NCBI RefSeq assembly: GCF_001070855.1
Contig: NZ_JVLH01000009.1
Location: 310,001 to 374,000 of the forward strand
Length of the DNA: 64,000 bases
Origin: Trueperella pyogenes
GTDB lineage: Bacteria > Actinomycetota > Actinomycetes > Actinomycetales > Actinomycetaceae
Direction of reading: 5' to 3'
Notes under the pieces: model-generated
Database searches by the model: none
What the model saw: only the letters and a program-made list of their open reading frames with translations
What the model was told of the DNA's origin: nothing
Position numbers and translations under genes: made by a program
Shown: one piece after another, positions 18,661-27,496 of the stretch
Layout of the letters: each line of letters begins with the position of its first letter
Position numbering within the stretch: the stretch's first letter is position 1

Positions 18661-19374
18661 TCAGGCGCTGACGGGACAACGCATATACGAATTATCGCGA
18701 GCGTCCCCTTCTGGCGTTGCTGCAGTCGAAACTTCCTGAACTGCGGTGTCAGATCCTGGGCGTTCAGCTGAAGAAGGAACCTCAACATCAGCGCCTATGC
18801 CTCGCAAGATGAAGGCTTGGACTGTGCGGATTGTTGCTTCGCGGGTCTGAGGGTTGGCCGGAAGACGATTCCCAGCAAGGCATGAATGAATAAGCGGAAT
18901 CAATACGTGGGGGTTTTGCCGCGGAATTGCACCTGTTTCCATGCAACGCGCGAGGATTTCCAAGAGCCGCGTCGAAATAATCGCCGCGTGGTCGTGCAGG
19001 TGCACAGAGTTTTCACGTGAAACTTGAGTGCGCAGATTAAAGGTCGAGTTCAGGTGATAACGAGTGGTCATTTCCAAGTGCGCACGAATGTAGATGCGCA
19101 GTTGGGCAAGTGGATCATTGACCTGATCAAGCGCTTCTTGGAGTTTTTGGGAGAACTGCACCGTGACCCGGCGCATGAATTCCAGCAGTAGGACTTCCTT
19201 GTCGGGGAAGTGGTTGTAGACCGCGGTGCGTCCAACCTTTGCCCGCGAAGCGATCTGCGACATGGAGATTGAATCGAATGGCTGCTCAGCAAGAAGACTT
19301 GCAAGTGCATCAAAAAGACGGTTGCGCGTGAGCTCGCGATGGTCGGCCAGCGAATCTCCAATAATTTTCGGCAT
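18661..19374 (-). CDS. TetR/AcrR family transcriptional regulator
   Basis: 237 residues. Helix-turn-helix at about residues 12-58 (ISMSQIASRAKVGRTAVYNHFPDKEVLLLEF), then a long helical regulatory domain and a hydrophilic tail. It stands alone between trxA and the Nudix gene; an inverted repeat (19386-19406) lies just upstream of its start, suggesting self-regulation. Target genes are not evident. Confidence 0.85.
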   Translation of the reverse strand: MPKIIGDSLADHRELTRNRLFDALASLLAEQPFDSISMSQIASRAKVGRTAVYNHFPDKEVLLLEFMRRVTVQFSQKLQEALDQVNDPLAQLRIYIRAHLEMTTRYHLNSTFNLRTQVSRENSVHLHDHAAIISTRLLEILARCMETGAIPRQNPHVLIPLIHSCLAGNRLPANPQTREATIRTVQAFILRGIGADVEVPSSAERPGSDTAVQEVSTAATPEGDARDNSYMRCPVSA

Positions 19375-19385
19375 AAAGCTATTCT

Positions 19386-19406
19386 GACAGAAATTCTGGA
19401 TCTGTC
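19386..19406. promoter_or_regulatory. Probable autoregulatory operator of the TetR gene
   Basis: Perfect inverted repeat GACAGA (19386-19391) and TCTGTC (19401-19406) with a 9-base spacer, starting 12 bases upstream of the regulator's start codon. Size and place suit a TetR dimer. Confidence 0.5.
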
Positions 19407-19422
19407 TTGATCATCCGCCGAT

Positions 19423-19887
19423 TCACATGGATTTCCCAGATGAGAACTGATTGATTGCCGCCTGGACGATGGGGAAATCGGCAGGGATCCACGGTAAATC
19501 CATCACTTCATTAAGAGGAGCCCACCGTAACTCGAGATGTGAGGCTCCCGGAGTCAAAGTTTGGGTGGGGTCGGCAAGGGTGCACCCCCACACAGCCATC
19601 ACCCGACCGTTCAGGATTGGCCACCACTTCCCCTCGGGGGTGAGGATCGGTTCAGCAATCCTCAGTGCACACCCCAGCTCTTCATCGATTTCGCGGACGA
19701 GGCCGTGCAGGGGGTCTTCCCCTTCCTCAACCTTTCCGCCGGGGAGCTCGAAGAGGCCTCGCAAATCTTCAGGGTAGGAGCGGGAGGCGCACAAAAGCGC
19801 GCTTGGGTGGGGGAGGCGGTCGAAGATTGCAGCGGCAACGACGGGGCGTGGATTCGGTGAAGTCACGCCTTTAAGTCTAGAGGTCAT
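19423..19887 (-). CDS. Nudix hydrolase (MutT-like)
   Basis: 154 residues from ATG 19887. Nudix box GKVEEGEDPLHGLVREIDEELG at about residues 50-72 has all the consensus Gly, Glu and Arg residues for metal-dependent hydrolysis of nucleoside diphosphate compounds; the surrounding sequence (CASRSYPEDLRGLFELPGG) resembles 8-oxo-dGTP hydrolases. No good ribosome site is visible. A longer reading frame exists, but its extra part is the antisense of tRNA-Gly and is not real. Confidence 0.85.
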   Translation of the reverse strand: MTSRLKGVTSPNPRPVVAAAIFDRLPHPSALLCASRSYPEDLRGLFELPGGKVEEGEDPLHGLVREIDEELGCALRIAEPILTPEGKWWPILNGRVMAVWGCTLADPTQTLTPGASHLELRWAPLNEVMDLPWIPADFPIVQAAINQFSSGKSM

Positions 19888-19962
19888 GCTTTGGACTGCA
19901 GGCGGGGGAGCCGCTATGATGAACGAGTTGTGCCGGTCATACTGATTGGTATCAGGCGCCTC

Positions 19963-20036
19963 GCGGGCGTAGTTCAATGGTAGAACTTCAGCTTCCCAAG
20001 CTGACAGCGCGGGTTCGATTCCCGTCGCCCGCTCCA
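19963..20036 (+). tRNA. tRNA-Gly(CCC), CCA encoded
   Basis: Acceptor GCGGGCG (19963-19969) pairs with CGCCCGC (20026-20032); discriminator T 20033 and encoded CCA at 20034-20036. Anticodon loop TTCCCAA with anticodon CCC at 19995-19997; T-loop GGTTCGATTCC. It reads GGG. A small hairpin at 20081-20097 with a T-rich tail may end the transcript. Confidence 0.96.
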
Positions 20037-20171
20037 ATTTGAGCTTGGATATAATAGGTCTGAACCCGTTAGATATCATGCTTCCGTGGTTCGGAAGTGC
20101 TTAATTTGTAGGACGACGGTTCAAGATAGAACCTAATGTGCTTGTGTCCTGAATGTGCTCGGCGAGGCTAG

Positions 20172-20570
20172 GGAAAATCATTTTGGCTAGGTCAACAATC
20201 TGTTTGCCAGCTTCACCTTCTCGCCAAACTCCTTGAAACCTCGCCACACATCAAGTGGTGGCACAGGTTGCACAGCCACGATAAGGCGGTCATCGCTTAG
20301 ACTGCGAAAGACCGCTACTTCCCTGACTTTGTTGCGCTCGACGACCAAGGCATCTATTGGATCATCGAAGGAAAGAACGAGGGCGGTCGTGCCGACGACA
20401 CGGTGCAAGCCAAGCGTCACGCAGCAGAGGAAATTGTCAACCGCCTCCTCGGAATCGAGGAATTCGCAGATCAGTACTGGGGATATATCATCGCATATGA
20501 AGACGACATTGCTTCTTCCGATTCGTGGGACGACCTCAAGTCGAAATCCGATCCCATCACGAATGCCTGA
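20172..20570 (+). pseudogene. Remnant of a DEAD/type III-restriction-like helicase C-terminal nuclease domain
   Basis: One frame from 20172 to TGA 20570 reads like the end of a large helicase of the type III restriction group: a WWHRLHSHDK segment, then DRYFPDFVALDDQG and WIIEGKNEGG, which together form a PD-(D/E)XK nuclease core (PD, then EGK), and WGYIIAYEDDIASSDSW near the end. An in-frame TAG at 20298-20300 splits it and the frame is closed upstream by TAG 20169; no start codon or helicase motifs remain. A dead relic of a restriction or defence gene, lying just behind tRNA-Gly. Confidence 0.65.
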
Positions 20571-20636
20571 GAAAGGCCGTCGGATAGAGTCGGGCAGGTC
20601 ACATCTCCGACTCATTGCAACTACGAGAGGAACACG

Positions 20637-21311
20637 ATGTTTGAAAAGAAACCAGAATACCCATGCGCCATCTCTGATTTCAGTGAAGAAGGCTGCATTG
20701 CTGCATTCCGTTGGTGCTGTTCTCACCTTCAAGGTAACCAATTTCTAACCCTATGGACGCCACAAAAGCGGACTCTGCGAAGCAATCTCTTTCTTGAATC
20801 CGTCGCTAGTGATCGCCGCGTCAAGTCGACAACTCCGAGGGATGGAATATATCGGGCCGATGGTCCTGTACTCGCTATGTATCCCCACCCCGATGATCTC
20901 GGCTCAGTTGTCGATGGAACCGGAATTACCGCACTTGCTGTGGTGACGTGGGCGTATCCACTGGATACATGGGCGAGGGAAACTAAGTCAGAAGTTTTGG
21001 TGCCCCCGTCATTCGACGACGAAACTCGCGCTGCACATCGGTTAACGGTTGAAGAACCGATGGATAGCGAAGTAGTTGACGGGCTAGAGCAAATTACAAA
21101 GGTAATAAACCACAACAATACCATCGCTGCACGTGGCTTTGAGAAGAGCAGAGTCATCGAGGTCTTGCTCCGTTTGCACGATGCTGGCCTCAACTTACCT
21201 CCGACACAGATGATGGAGTGGGCGGCAGCCAACGGCTGGCGAGGCGACAATGTGAAGGAACTTGGGCGTTATGCACAAGCCATTAATGGAGGGAAGCGCC
21301 CGCGAAAATGA
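20637..21311 (+). CDS. Unrecognised soluble protein in the tRNA-Gly island
   Basis: 224 residues with GAGAGG six bases before ATG 20637. No signal peptide or membrane helix. The N-terminal ~120 residues are mixed (DGIYRADGPVLAMYPHPDDLGSVVDGTG); the C-terminal ~70 residues are helical and end in a basic tail, with LRLHDAGLNLPPTQMMEWAAANGW looking like a small DNA-binding-type helical unit. I do not recognise the family. Its place between a restriction-type relic and a decayed stretch suggests mobile or defence-associated origin. Confidence 0.6.
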   Translation: MFEKKPEYPCAISDFSEEGCIAAFRWCCSHLQGNQFLTLWTPQKRTLRSNLFLESVASDRRVKSTTPRDGIYRADGPVLAMYPHPDDLGSVVDGTGITALAVVTWAYPLDTWARETKSEVLVPPSFDDETRAAHRLTVEEPMDSEVVDGLEQITKVINHNNTIAARGFEKSRVIEVLLRLHDAGLNLPPTQMMEWAAANGWRGDNVKELGRYAQAINGGKRPRK

Positions 21312-21543
21312 CCTGGTACGTTTCTGCTTTTGCAGGTAGAACATCGCGAGTGTTTTCACGCTGAACGAGAGATCGATCCAGCAGCTGGTGGTCGTAAATC
21401 GCTTGTGTCGCTGTCGCTTCATCAACTCGCCAAGGCTTTGTCCTGAAGTCATACCCTTGCACACCCTCCTGACACGTCCCAGGACATCCCACCAGCCCGA
21501 CAATGCATTTTGTTACTCGAAAGACGCAGCAAATGGGGTCCTC
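21312..21543. other. Intergenic stretch with possible gene debris
   Basis: No gene with good support. On the minus strand 21283-21492 is open for 69 codons (QGYDFRTKPWRVDEATATQA in the middle) and reads more like protein than chance, but the family is unknown, no convincing start is seen and its end overlaps the preceding gene. Probably a fragment left by island decay. Confidence 0.35.
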
Positions 21544-21936
21544 ATGAAGGCCGATCTAGATGATGAGCAGCTTTGGAAGAGCGTTGTTGACGCTGCACTC
21601 GAATTGCCCGCAAGCGAGCTTTATCCCTTTAACGAAGAATGCGATGCCGCGCGAGTATGCGGTAAATGGTTCATGATCTCAACCGTCCGCGGGAAGCGGA
21701 TGGTGAATCTCAAGGCTGATCCGCAGGACGCGCGGGCACTCTGTGAAAGCTTTGAATCAATCACTCCGGGTTACCACATGAATAAGAAACACTGGATCAC
21801 CGTCATGCCGGGCCCGGGGATTAACGACGAACTCATCCGCGAGCTTGTCATGGAGTCGTACCTGCTGGTAGTTGACGGGCTGCCGAAGTATCAACAGCCC
21901 GTCAACCCCGCAAGCTATGGGTGCCGTGAAGACTGA
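21544..21936 (+). CDS. MmcQ/YjbR family protein
   Basis: 130 residues from ATG 21544. Typical YjbR features: KWFMISTVRGKRMVNLKADP, the central GYHMNKKHWITVMPG and the C-terminal ELVMESYLLVVDGLPK. YjbR proteins have a CyaY-like fold and are often called DNA-binding; the actual role is not known. The upstream frame is open but lacks family similarity, and the ribosome site here is weak. Confidence 0.82.
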   Translation: MKADLDDEQLWKSVVDAALELPASELYPFNEECDAARVCGKWFMISTVRGKRMVNLKADPQDARALCESFESITPGYHMNKKHWITVMPGPGINDELIRELVMESYLLVVDGLPKYQQPVNPASYGCRED

Positions 21937-22114
21937 GGCATCTGCTTTCAGCTAGGTGCTGCCTTTCGTCGATTCGTCATCCAACGTAGAAGCGAGGACG
22001 TGCGACGTCCAGTGGGCAAGACTATCCCTGAGAAATCCCTGAAGGGGTGAAGCATTGTGTGAGAATAAGGCGCACCTTACAATTGGGCAACGCCGTTCAT
22101 CGAAGGAGACGCAC

Positions 22115-23179
22115 GTGGCACAAAAGACCCGCACCGCCCAGGTGCTCGATGTTGTCAAGGTTCTTGCCTGGGTAGTAATCGCCGTGGCCTTGGTGAAGTT
22201 TGCGTTCTTCCCGGCCGCGCAGGAGAAGCAGACGAGCGGCGACGTGGATCCGGGCGGGGCCTTCGGGCAGATGACAATCTCCGTTGGGCGCGCAGATATC
22301 ACCAATACGGTGATTCTGACGGGCACGATTCAGCCCGATGAGCCGGTCGTGGCCCGTGCGACCCTGGACGGCAACGTCGTGCGCACCTTCGTCAATGACG
22401 GTGACAAGGTTTCCAAGGGTGATGCGCTCCTCCAGATCCGCAAGGAGATTCCCGGCGACACCCGGCAGGTCACCGACGAAGAAGGCAACGTGAGCGTCGA
22501 GACCTCCGAGCCGACCTACAAGTACGAGACCGTCGTGTCCCCCGGCGATGGCACGGTGTCGACGGGGGTACTCGTCGGCCAGCAGTTCGCGATTGGCGAC
22601 ACGGTTGCGACGATTGCTCCTCCGACCTTCTCCGCGGTCGCCTCCCTGAGTGCGGACCAGATGTACCGCATGCAGGACGCTCCTTCGACGGCGACCGTTA
22701 CCATTAAGAACGGCCCCGCGCCCTTCGAGTGCTCAGGTGTGAAGGTGGTGAGTTCGGCCGGCAAGGCGCAGGACTCGAAATCAAACGCCGGGTCCGATAA
22801 CGGGGTCTCGGCCTCGATGGACCTGAAGGCCCGCTGCGCGATCCCCTCCAACCAGAAGGTGTTCGCCGGCCTGCAGGTCACCCTCGAAATGACGGCCGGA
22901 TCGGCGATGGGCGTCCTCGCGGTGCCGATCTCCGCGGTCGAGGGCCGCTACCAGTCCGGCTCCGTCTACCTGCCGACCTCCGACCCGACTAAGCCCGAGA
23001 AGCGCCCCGTCACCCTGGGCATCACGGACGGCAAGATGGTCGAGATCAAGAAGGGGCTGACGGAGGGCGAGGAGATCCTCGAGTTCACCCCGACCTCGAA
23101 CAAGGACAACCAGGACGGCCAGACCGGCCCCTACGGCGGCATGGCCGGGGGTTCGGGCGACGCAGCGGGCACACAATGA
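22115..23179 (+). CDS. MacA-like periplasmic-adaptor-type (HlyD family) protein
   Basis: 354 residues from GTG 22115, chosen for the AAGGAG site six bases upstream. N-terminal membrane anchor (about 11-32), then a split biotinyl-lipoyl-like domain (TILTG.. to NDGDKVSKGDALLQIRKE; later VVSPGDGTVSTGVLVGQQFAIGDTVATI) and a beta-barrel domain. It overlaps the ATPase gene by 4 bases; with the next two genes it forms a MacAB-type exporter. In Gram-positive bacteria such systems export peptides or antimicrobials across one membrane. G+C is clearly higher from here to 25265 than in the neighbours. Confidence 0.85.
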   Translation: MAQKTRTAQVLDVVKVLAWVVIAVALVKFAFFPAAQEKQTSGDVDPGGAFGQMTISVGRADITNTVILTGTIQPDEPVVARATLDGNVVRTFVNDGDKVSKGDALLQIRKEIPGDTRQVTDEEGNVSVETSEPTYKYETVVSPGDGTVSTGVLVGQQFAIGDTVATIAPPTFSAVASLSADQMYRMQDAPSTATVTIKNGPAPFECSGVKVVSSAGKAQDSKSNAGSDNGVSASMDLKARCAIPSNQKVFAGLQVTLEMTAGSAMGVLAVPISAVEGRYQSGSVYLPTSDPTKPEKRPVTLGITDGKMVEIKKGLTEGEEILEFTPTSNKDNQDGQTGPYGGMAGGSGDAAGTQ

Positions 23180-23937
23180 GTCTCGTGTGCTTGCGGGACG
23201 TGACCCGCACGGTGACCTTGCCTGACGGGGATGACTTGCACATTCTGCGCGGCGTCAACTTGGACGTCGCCCAGGGCGAGCACGTTTCCATCGTGGGCCG
23301 CTCGGGTACGGGCAAGTCCACGATGCTCAATATCATCGGCCTGCTGGATACCCCCACCTCGGGCGCATACGAGCTGGACGGCGTGGATACCACGCGCCTG
23401 GGCGAGGGGCGCCGCGCGCGCATGCGCGGAGAAGACTTTGGCTTCGTGTTCCAGCAATTCAATATCTTCTCGGCGCGCACGGCCGCCGAAAACGTCGAGG
23501 TTCCCCTCCTTTACGCCCCCGGCCCCCAGCTGCTGCGTCGGCGCTCGATCGCCGTGGACATGCTCGAGCGCGTGGGCCTGGGTGAGCGCGTGGACTCCTA
23601 CCCGGGCGAGATGAGTGGCGGCGAGCAGCAGCGCATCGCGATCGCGCGCGCCCTCGTGCGCCGCCCGCGCGTCATCCTCGCCGACGAGCCGACGGGCGCC
23701 CTCGACCCGGACACGGGCCGCGTCGTCATGGCCCTCCTCGAGGAGGTCGCCCGCGAGTCCAACGCCGCGCTCATCGTCATCACGCACGACATGGCTGTGG
23801 CCGCGCGGGCGCAGCGCGCCTACGAACTCTACGACGGCACGCTGCACGAGGTCGAGGACCCTGCCGCTCTCGTGCACCGTGCGGAGGCCGGGCATGCCAG
23901 CGACGAGGCCGGGGCCGAGCAGGAGGGTGAGCAGTGA
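23176..23937 (+). CDS. MacB-type ABC transporter, ATP-binding protein
   Basis: 253 residues. Walker A GRSGTGKST (about 42-50), Q-loop FVFQQFNIF, signature MSGGEQQRIAIARAL, Walker B VILADEPTGALD and H-loop VITHD. Belongs to the LolD/MacB (MacB-FtsE) group. It overlaps the adaptor gene and the permease gene by 4 bases each, so translation is coupled. The C-terminal tail is Glu/Ala-rich. Confidence 0.93.
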   Translation: MSLVCLRDVTRTVTLPDGDDLHILRGVNLDVAQGEHVSIVGRSGTGKSTMLNIIGLLDTPTSGAYELDGVDTTRLGEGRRARMRGEDFGFVFQQFNIFSARTAAENVEVPLLYAPGPQLLRRRSIAVDMLERVGLGERVDSYPGEMSGGEQQRIAIARALVRRPRVILADEPTGALDPDTGRVVMALLEEVARESNAALIVITHDMAVAARAQRAYELYDGTLHEVEDPAALVHRAEAGHASDEAGAEQEGEQ

Positions 23938-25265
23938 AAGCCGTTAGTCAGATCCTGGGCGCGCTCATCGAGGCCTGGGGCGAGGTCAAGGTTCAGAAGG
24001 CGCGCGTCGTCCTCTCCCTCGTGGGCGTGGTTGCAGCCGTTGCCGCCATGACGATCGTCATCGCGCTCGGCGACCTGCTCCTGCAGTCCTCGCGCGAGTT
24101 GGCGGAACTCTACGAGGGGCGCTCCGTCACCCTGCGCCTGACCCCCGAAAGCTCCTCGGCCTCCTCGGATGGTTCGGCGGCCGGCGGCCCCTATCAGGAT
24201 GCGTCCGATCCCGCCTCGGCAACCGGCGCGCAGACCGCGAAGCGACCCGACGAAAAGGACACCATCGGCGAGGCCATGGGCACCCTGGCCGAACGCACGG
24301 ACATCCGCTACTGGTCGCGCTTTTCCAGCGGGGGTGGTGAGATCGTCGAAACTCGACAGGCCCGCTCTAGCGGGCAATTCCGCGGCTATCCCCTGACGAA
24401 GATCGGCGACATGGTTGACGGGATCGCGTTCCAAGGCGTGGATCCCTCCTATGCGGTAATCTACCGCACCCGCATGCTCGCGGGACGCTGGGTCGAGAGC
24501 AGTGATGCCGACCAGCGCCTGATCCCCGTCGTCATCTCTGAAAGCCTGTGGAACCAGCTGGGGCGCGCCCCCATTGACCAGGTTCCGATCGTCCTGCACA
24601 CGAGCGATGGAACGGCCATGCGCGTCGTCGGCGTCACCAAGTCGAAGAGCTCCTTCGACATGCCGACCGTGTTCGCGCATTACGACGCGGCGCGCGTCTC
24701 CTTCCCGCAGATGAGTGCGCCGTCCATGATCGCGTGGGTGGGTACCGAGAACGCCGACCTGGCGCGCGACACCCTGCCGCGCGCCCTGGCCTCGATCCTC
24801 GGCGAGGGCTGGAAGGTCTCCGTCTCCGGCGGCGAACACGAGGACATCGGCGAGGAGCAGCTGGGTACCATCTCCAACGTCATCATGGTGATCGGCGGCA
24901 TCATTGTGTTCCTGGGAGCCCTGGGCCTGCTGAACGTCGCCATCGTGACCGTGCGTCAGCGCGTGCGCGAGATCGGCATCCGCCGAGCCGTCGGCGCTTC
25001 CGCCACGCGTGTCTTCTTCGCGGTCTTCATGGAGTCCGTCGTCGCGACCTTCGTCGCCGGCGTCATCGGTGTGGGAATCGCGGTCGTCGTCGTCCGATTC
25101 CTGCCCCTGGAGGCGCTCAATATCACCCTGAGCGACACCCCGGCCTTCCCCGCTGGCGCCGCCATCGCCGGCGTCGCCATCTCCACGAGCATCGGCGCCC
25201 TGTGCGGCATCATCCCGGCGCTCGCGGCCGTGCGCATCAAGCCGATCGACGCGATCCGCTATTGA
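23934..25265 (+). CDS. MacB-type ABC transporter, permease
   Basis: 443 residues. N-terminal membrane helix (about 22-45), a large extracytoplasmic MacB-PCD domain, and three C-terminal helices in the FtsX-like domain (about 310-430), with the conserved VRQRVREIGIRRAVGAS cytoplasmic loop. Topology as in MacB. It completes the exporter with the two preceding genes. No terminator is obvious after it; 25266-25506 holds no gene. Confidence 0.9.
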   Translation: MKAVSQILGALIEAWGEVKVQKARVVLSLVGVVAAVAAMTIVIALGDLLLQSSRELAELYEGRSVTLRLTPESSSASSDGSAAGGPYQDASDPASATGAQTAKRPDEKDTIGEAMGTLAERTDIRYWSRFSSGGGEIVETRQARSSGQFRGYPLTKIGDMVDGIAFQGVDPSYAVIYRTRMLAGRWVESSDADQRLIPVVISESLWNQLGRAPIDQVPIVLHTSDGTAMRVVGVTKSKSSFDMPTVFAHYDAARVSFPQMSAPSMIAWVGTENADLARDTLPRALASILGEGWKVSVSGGEHEDIGEEQLGTISNVIMVIGGIIVFLGALGLLNVAIVTVRQRVREIGIRRAVGASATRVFFAVFMESVVATFVAGVIGVGIAVVVVRFLPLEALNITLSDTPAFPAGAAIAGVAISTSIGALCGIIPALAAVRIKPIDAIRY

Positions 25266-25506
25266 TTGATCGGCGAGGTCCTGCCCCTCCTACGTGCCGC
25301 CCTCGTCAGAACTCATGAGAAAACCATCCTGTTTACTCTTTTATAGCTTCGAGTGCTCAGCTAGCATCATCGATCGTGTTGGAATGTCGCGGCGGTCGCT
25401 CTGCTCTGAGGACCATGCGCATTGGTGACTGACGCTTCGCGTTCTGCCAATATTGTATGCTGCGTAACATCGTATCGACAGGCTGTTTTCTCGCCGAGGA
25501 GGATTC

Positions 25507-26319
25507 ATGACGCCGGCAAAACTTGCTATCAATACCAGTGGAACTCCCACCAAGGGACGTATCTATGCGCTTCATGGGGTGACAGATAATGCTGCCGCGC
25601 TATGCGATGTCAGCGAGCGTTGGTCCGGTGAGTTCGAGGTCGTCTGCGTCGACGCGCTGGGACACGGGTGCTCCCCTCGTTTTACACCCGAGCAGCTTGA
25701 GGACCCTTTCGAGGCGTTGGTGCAGAGTGCGGCCGCAGTAATTAACCGTATTGAAGCTGATGATCCTGCCCCCTTTGTCCTGTTGATGGGGCACTCGATG
25801 GGTGGTGCCACCAGCGCCGATATTGTTTCACGAGGCCTGGCCCACGTTGATGCTTTGGTGCTGGAGGACCCGGCTCTATTCACTGCCGATAATCGGCGAG
25901 ATTCCAAGACTTTTGGTGAACACCTGGTGAAGTGGTGCAATCACGTGACCGACAATCTAGGACACGAGGTTGAACAGATTCTGAAGGGCTATCCGCTGTG
26001 GAGTCGCGCGGAAGCAACCGGGTGGGCACAGGCAAAGGTGCAGGTGGATCGCAATTTCCTATCGAATATTGCCGTCAGTAGTGCGCGCACGCGAAATGAA
26101 ATTCTGGAATCTCTTCAGACCCCGACTTTGCTGATTACAGGGGATGGAGACGATGTTGTCATTGGCCCAGCCGGTGTCGCTGACATCGATAAGTTGGGCT
26201 TAGAGAAGGTCACTACTCTTCTGATGCCCACTGCTCGGCACTGCGTGCGCCGCTCAACTCCCGAGCCCTTCTACGCTGCGGTTGAGTCCTTTATTGCAGA
26301 GCTCGGCCCGAAGGGCTGA
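25507..26319 (+). CDS. Alpha/beta hydrolase
   Basis: 270 residues with a strong GAGGAGG site before ATG 25507. Oxyanion-type HGVTDN near the N-terminus, nucleophile Ser97 in MGHSMGGAT, an acidic residue in ITGDGDDVVIGP and the catalytic His in MPTARHCVRRS. No signal peptide, so cytoplasmic. Substrate unknown. Followed after 6 bases by a second hydrolase in the same operon. Confidence 0.85.
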   Translation: MTPAKLAINTSGTPTKGRIYALHGVTDNAAALCDVSERWSGEFEVVCVDALGHGCSPRFTPEQLEDPFEALVQSAAAVINRIEADDPAPFVLLMGHSMGGATSADIVSRGLAHVDALVLEDPALFTADNRRDSKTFGEHLVKWCNHVTDNLGHEVEQILKGYPLWSRAEATGWAQAKVQVDRNFLSNIAVSSARTRNEILESLQTPTLLITGDGDDVVIGPAGVADIDKLGLEKVTTLLMPTARHCVRRSTPEPFYAAVESFIAELGPKG

Positions 26320-26325
26320 AAAGGG

Positions 26326-27300
26326 ATGGCTGAATCTCCGTTCTTTCTACGCCCTGAGCTGCTGCCGGTAATCGAAGCGACACCCGAACAAACAACCTGG
26401 AACCTGCCCGCTATGCGCGCTGGGGGAGATGCTCTTCTGGAGAATCCCCACGAAGCAATCAATAGGCTCGAAGTGACCGCGCGTGGGCGCAGCTTCATCC
26501 CCGATGGTCTGCGGGATAACGCACCGATTCTGGTGTCAATCCACGGTGGGGGATACGTCGCTGGGCGAGCGGCATTCGACGATGCGAAGAATGACGAGCT
26601 TGCAACACGCTTCGGTGCGATCGTCTTCTCTCCGGAGTATCGCCTCGCACCCGAATTTCCCTTCCCGATTCCCGTCGACGACTGTATTTCCGCCCTTGTC
26701 GAGGCCCTTGACCGTTTTGGTTATGAACGTCCAATTTTCGTTTTAGGGGATTCCGCGGGAGCTGGGCTGGCCTATTCCATGGTGTGCCGTCTCTACGGAC
26801 TGGTTTCACCAGTGCTGCAAGATGAAGAAACTATGGCTCGATATGAGCAGATTTCTTCCATGATCAGAGGCGTTGTCTTACTGGAGCCTTGCATTGACCC
26901 GACCTTGTCAACGCACTCAAGCTCACTCTTCGCAGATGGTCCGATCTGGACACGCCGCGCGGCAGCCGGTGCGTGGCGACACTTCTTTGGGCTTGCGCTG
27001 GCTACGGGGGAAGAGGGAAAGGAATCCGAAATCCCTGACGCGCTCCTCGAATCTGCTTTCCCCAAGCCGCGAGAACACATGAGGGAAATTGGCTTCCCTC
27101 CGGCATTAGTTGTTGTGAATCCTGTCGATCCTCTTCGAGATGAGGGGATCGCGCTGGCAACTGGCCTGGTTGATAGCGGGTGTATTGCTGAGTTGCATAT
27201 GTTCGCGGGTACTTTCCATGGTTCGCTTTCAGTGCCTGACTCTGTTGCTTGGAACGAAATTCGTTCATTGATCAGTCGCTTTATGACTGAGAACAGCTGA
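26326..27300 (+). CDS. Alpha/beta hydrolase, hormone-sensitive-lipase type
   Basis: 324 residues. HGGG oxyanion motif (HGGGYVAGRA, from His73), nucleophile Ser143 in GDSAGAG, and catalytic Asp and His in NPVDPLRDEG and GTFHGSLS near the end. These are hallmarks of the family IV (HSL-like) esterases that cut short-chain or acetyl esters. Pairs with the preceding hydrolase; perhaps they act in turn on one substrate. Confidence 0.87.
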   Translation: MAESPFFLRPELLPVIEATPEQTTWNLPAMRAGGDALLENPHEAINRLEVTARGRSFIPDGLRDNAPILVSIHGGGYVAGRAAFDDAKNDELATRFGAIVFSPEYRLAPEFPFPIPVDDCISALVEALDRFGYERPIFVLGDSAGAGLAYSMVCRLYGLVSPVLQDEETMARYEQISSMIRGVVLLEPCIDPTLSTHSSSLFADGPIWTRRAAAGAWRHFFGLALATGEEGKESEIPDALLESAFPKPREHMREIGFPPALVVVNPVDPLRDEGIALATGLVDSGCIAELHMFAGTFHGSLSVPDSVAWNEIRSLISRFMTENS

Positions 27301-27496
27301 AAGAACGGGGACTATCCAAAAGATCGAGAGGGGTACAACGCTCGCATGCAGCTGGCGTCGCACCCTTCTCTATATGCCCCGTGATCTGCAAATATTCACT
27401 CACCAAATATTCAGGGAACTTTGTCAAGATCGTGACCGAAGTGTAACCATTGGGGCTAGAAAGCCATTTCTACGTAGTAATACAATTCACAGCAAG

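Noticed and set aside
19888-20079. N-terminal extension of the Nudix hydrolase (ERATGIEPALSAWEAEVLPL)
   Set aside because: This peptide is the well-known false translation of the antisense strand of a tRNA-Gly gene; the tRNA lies at 19963-20036. The start was moved to 19887.
23829-24839. 336-codon minus-strand frame in the exporter permease
   Set aside because: Shadow frame typical of very G+C-rich genes; no ribosome site or domain.
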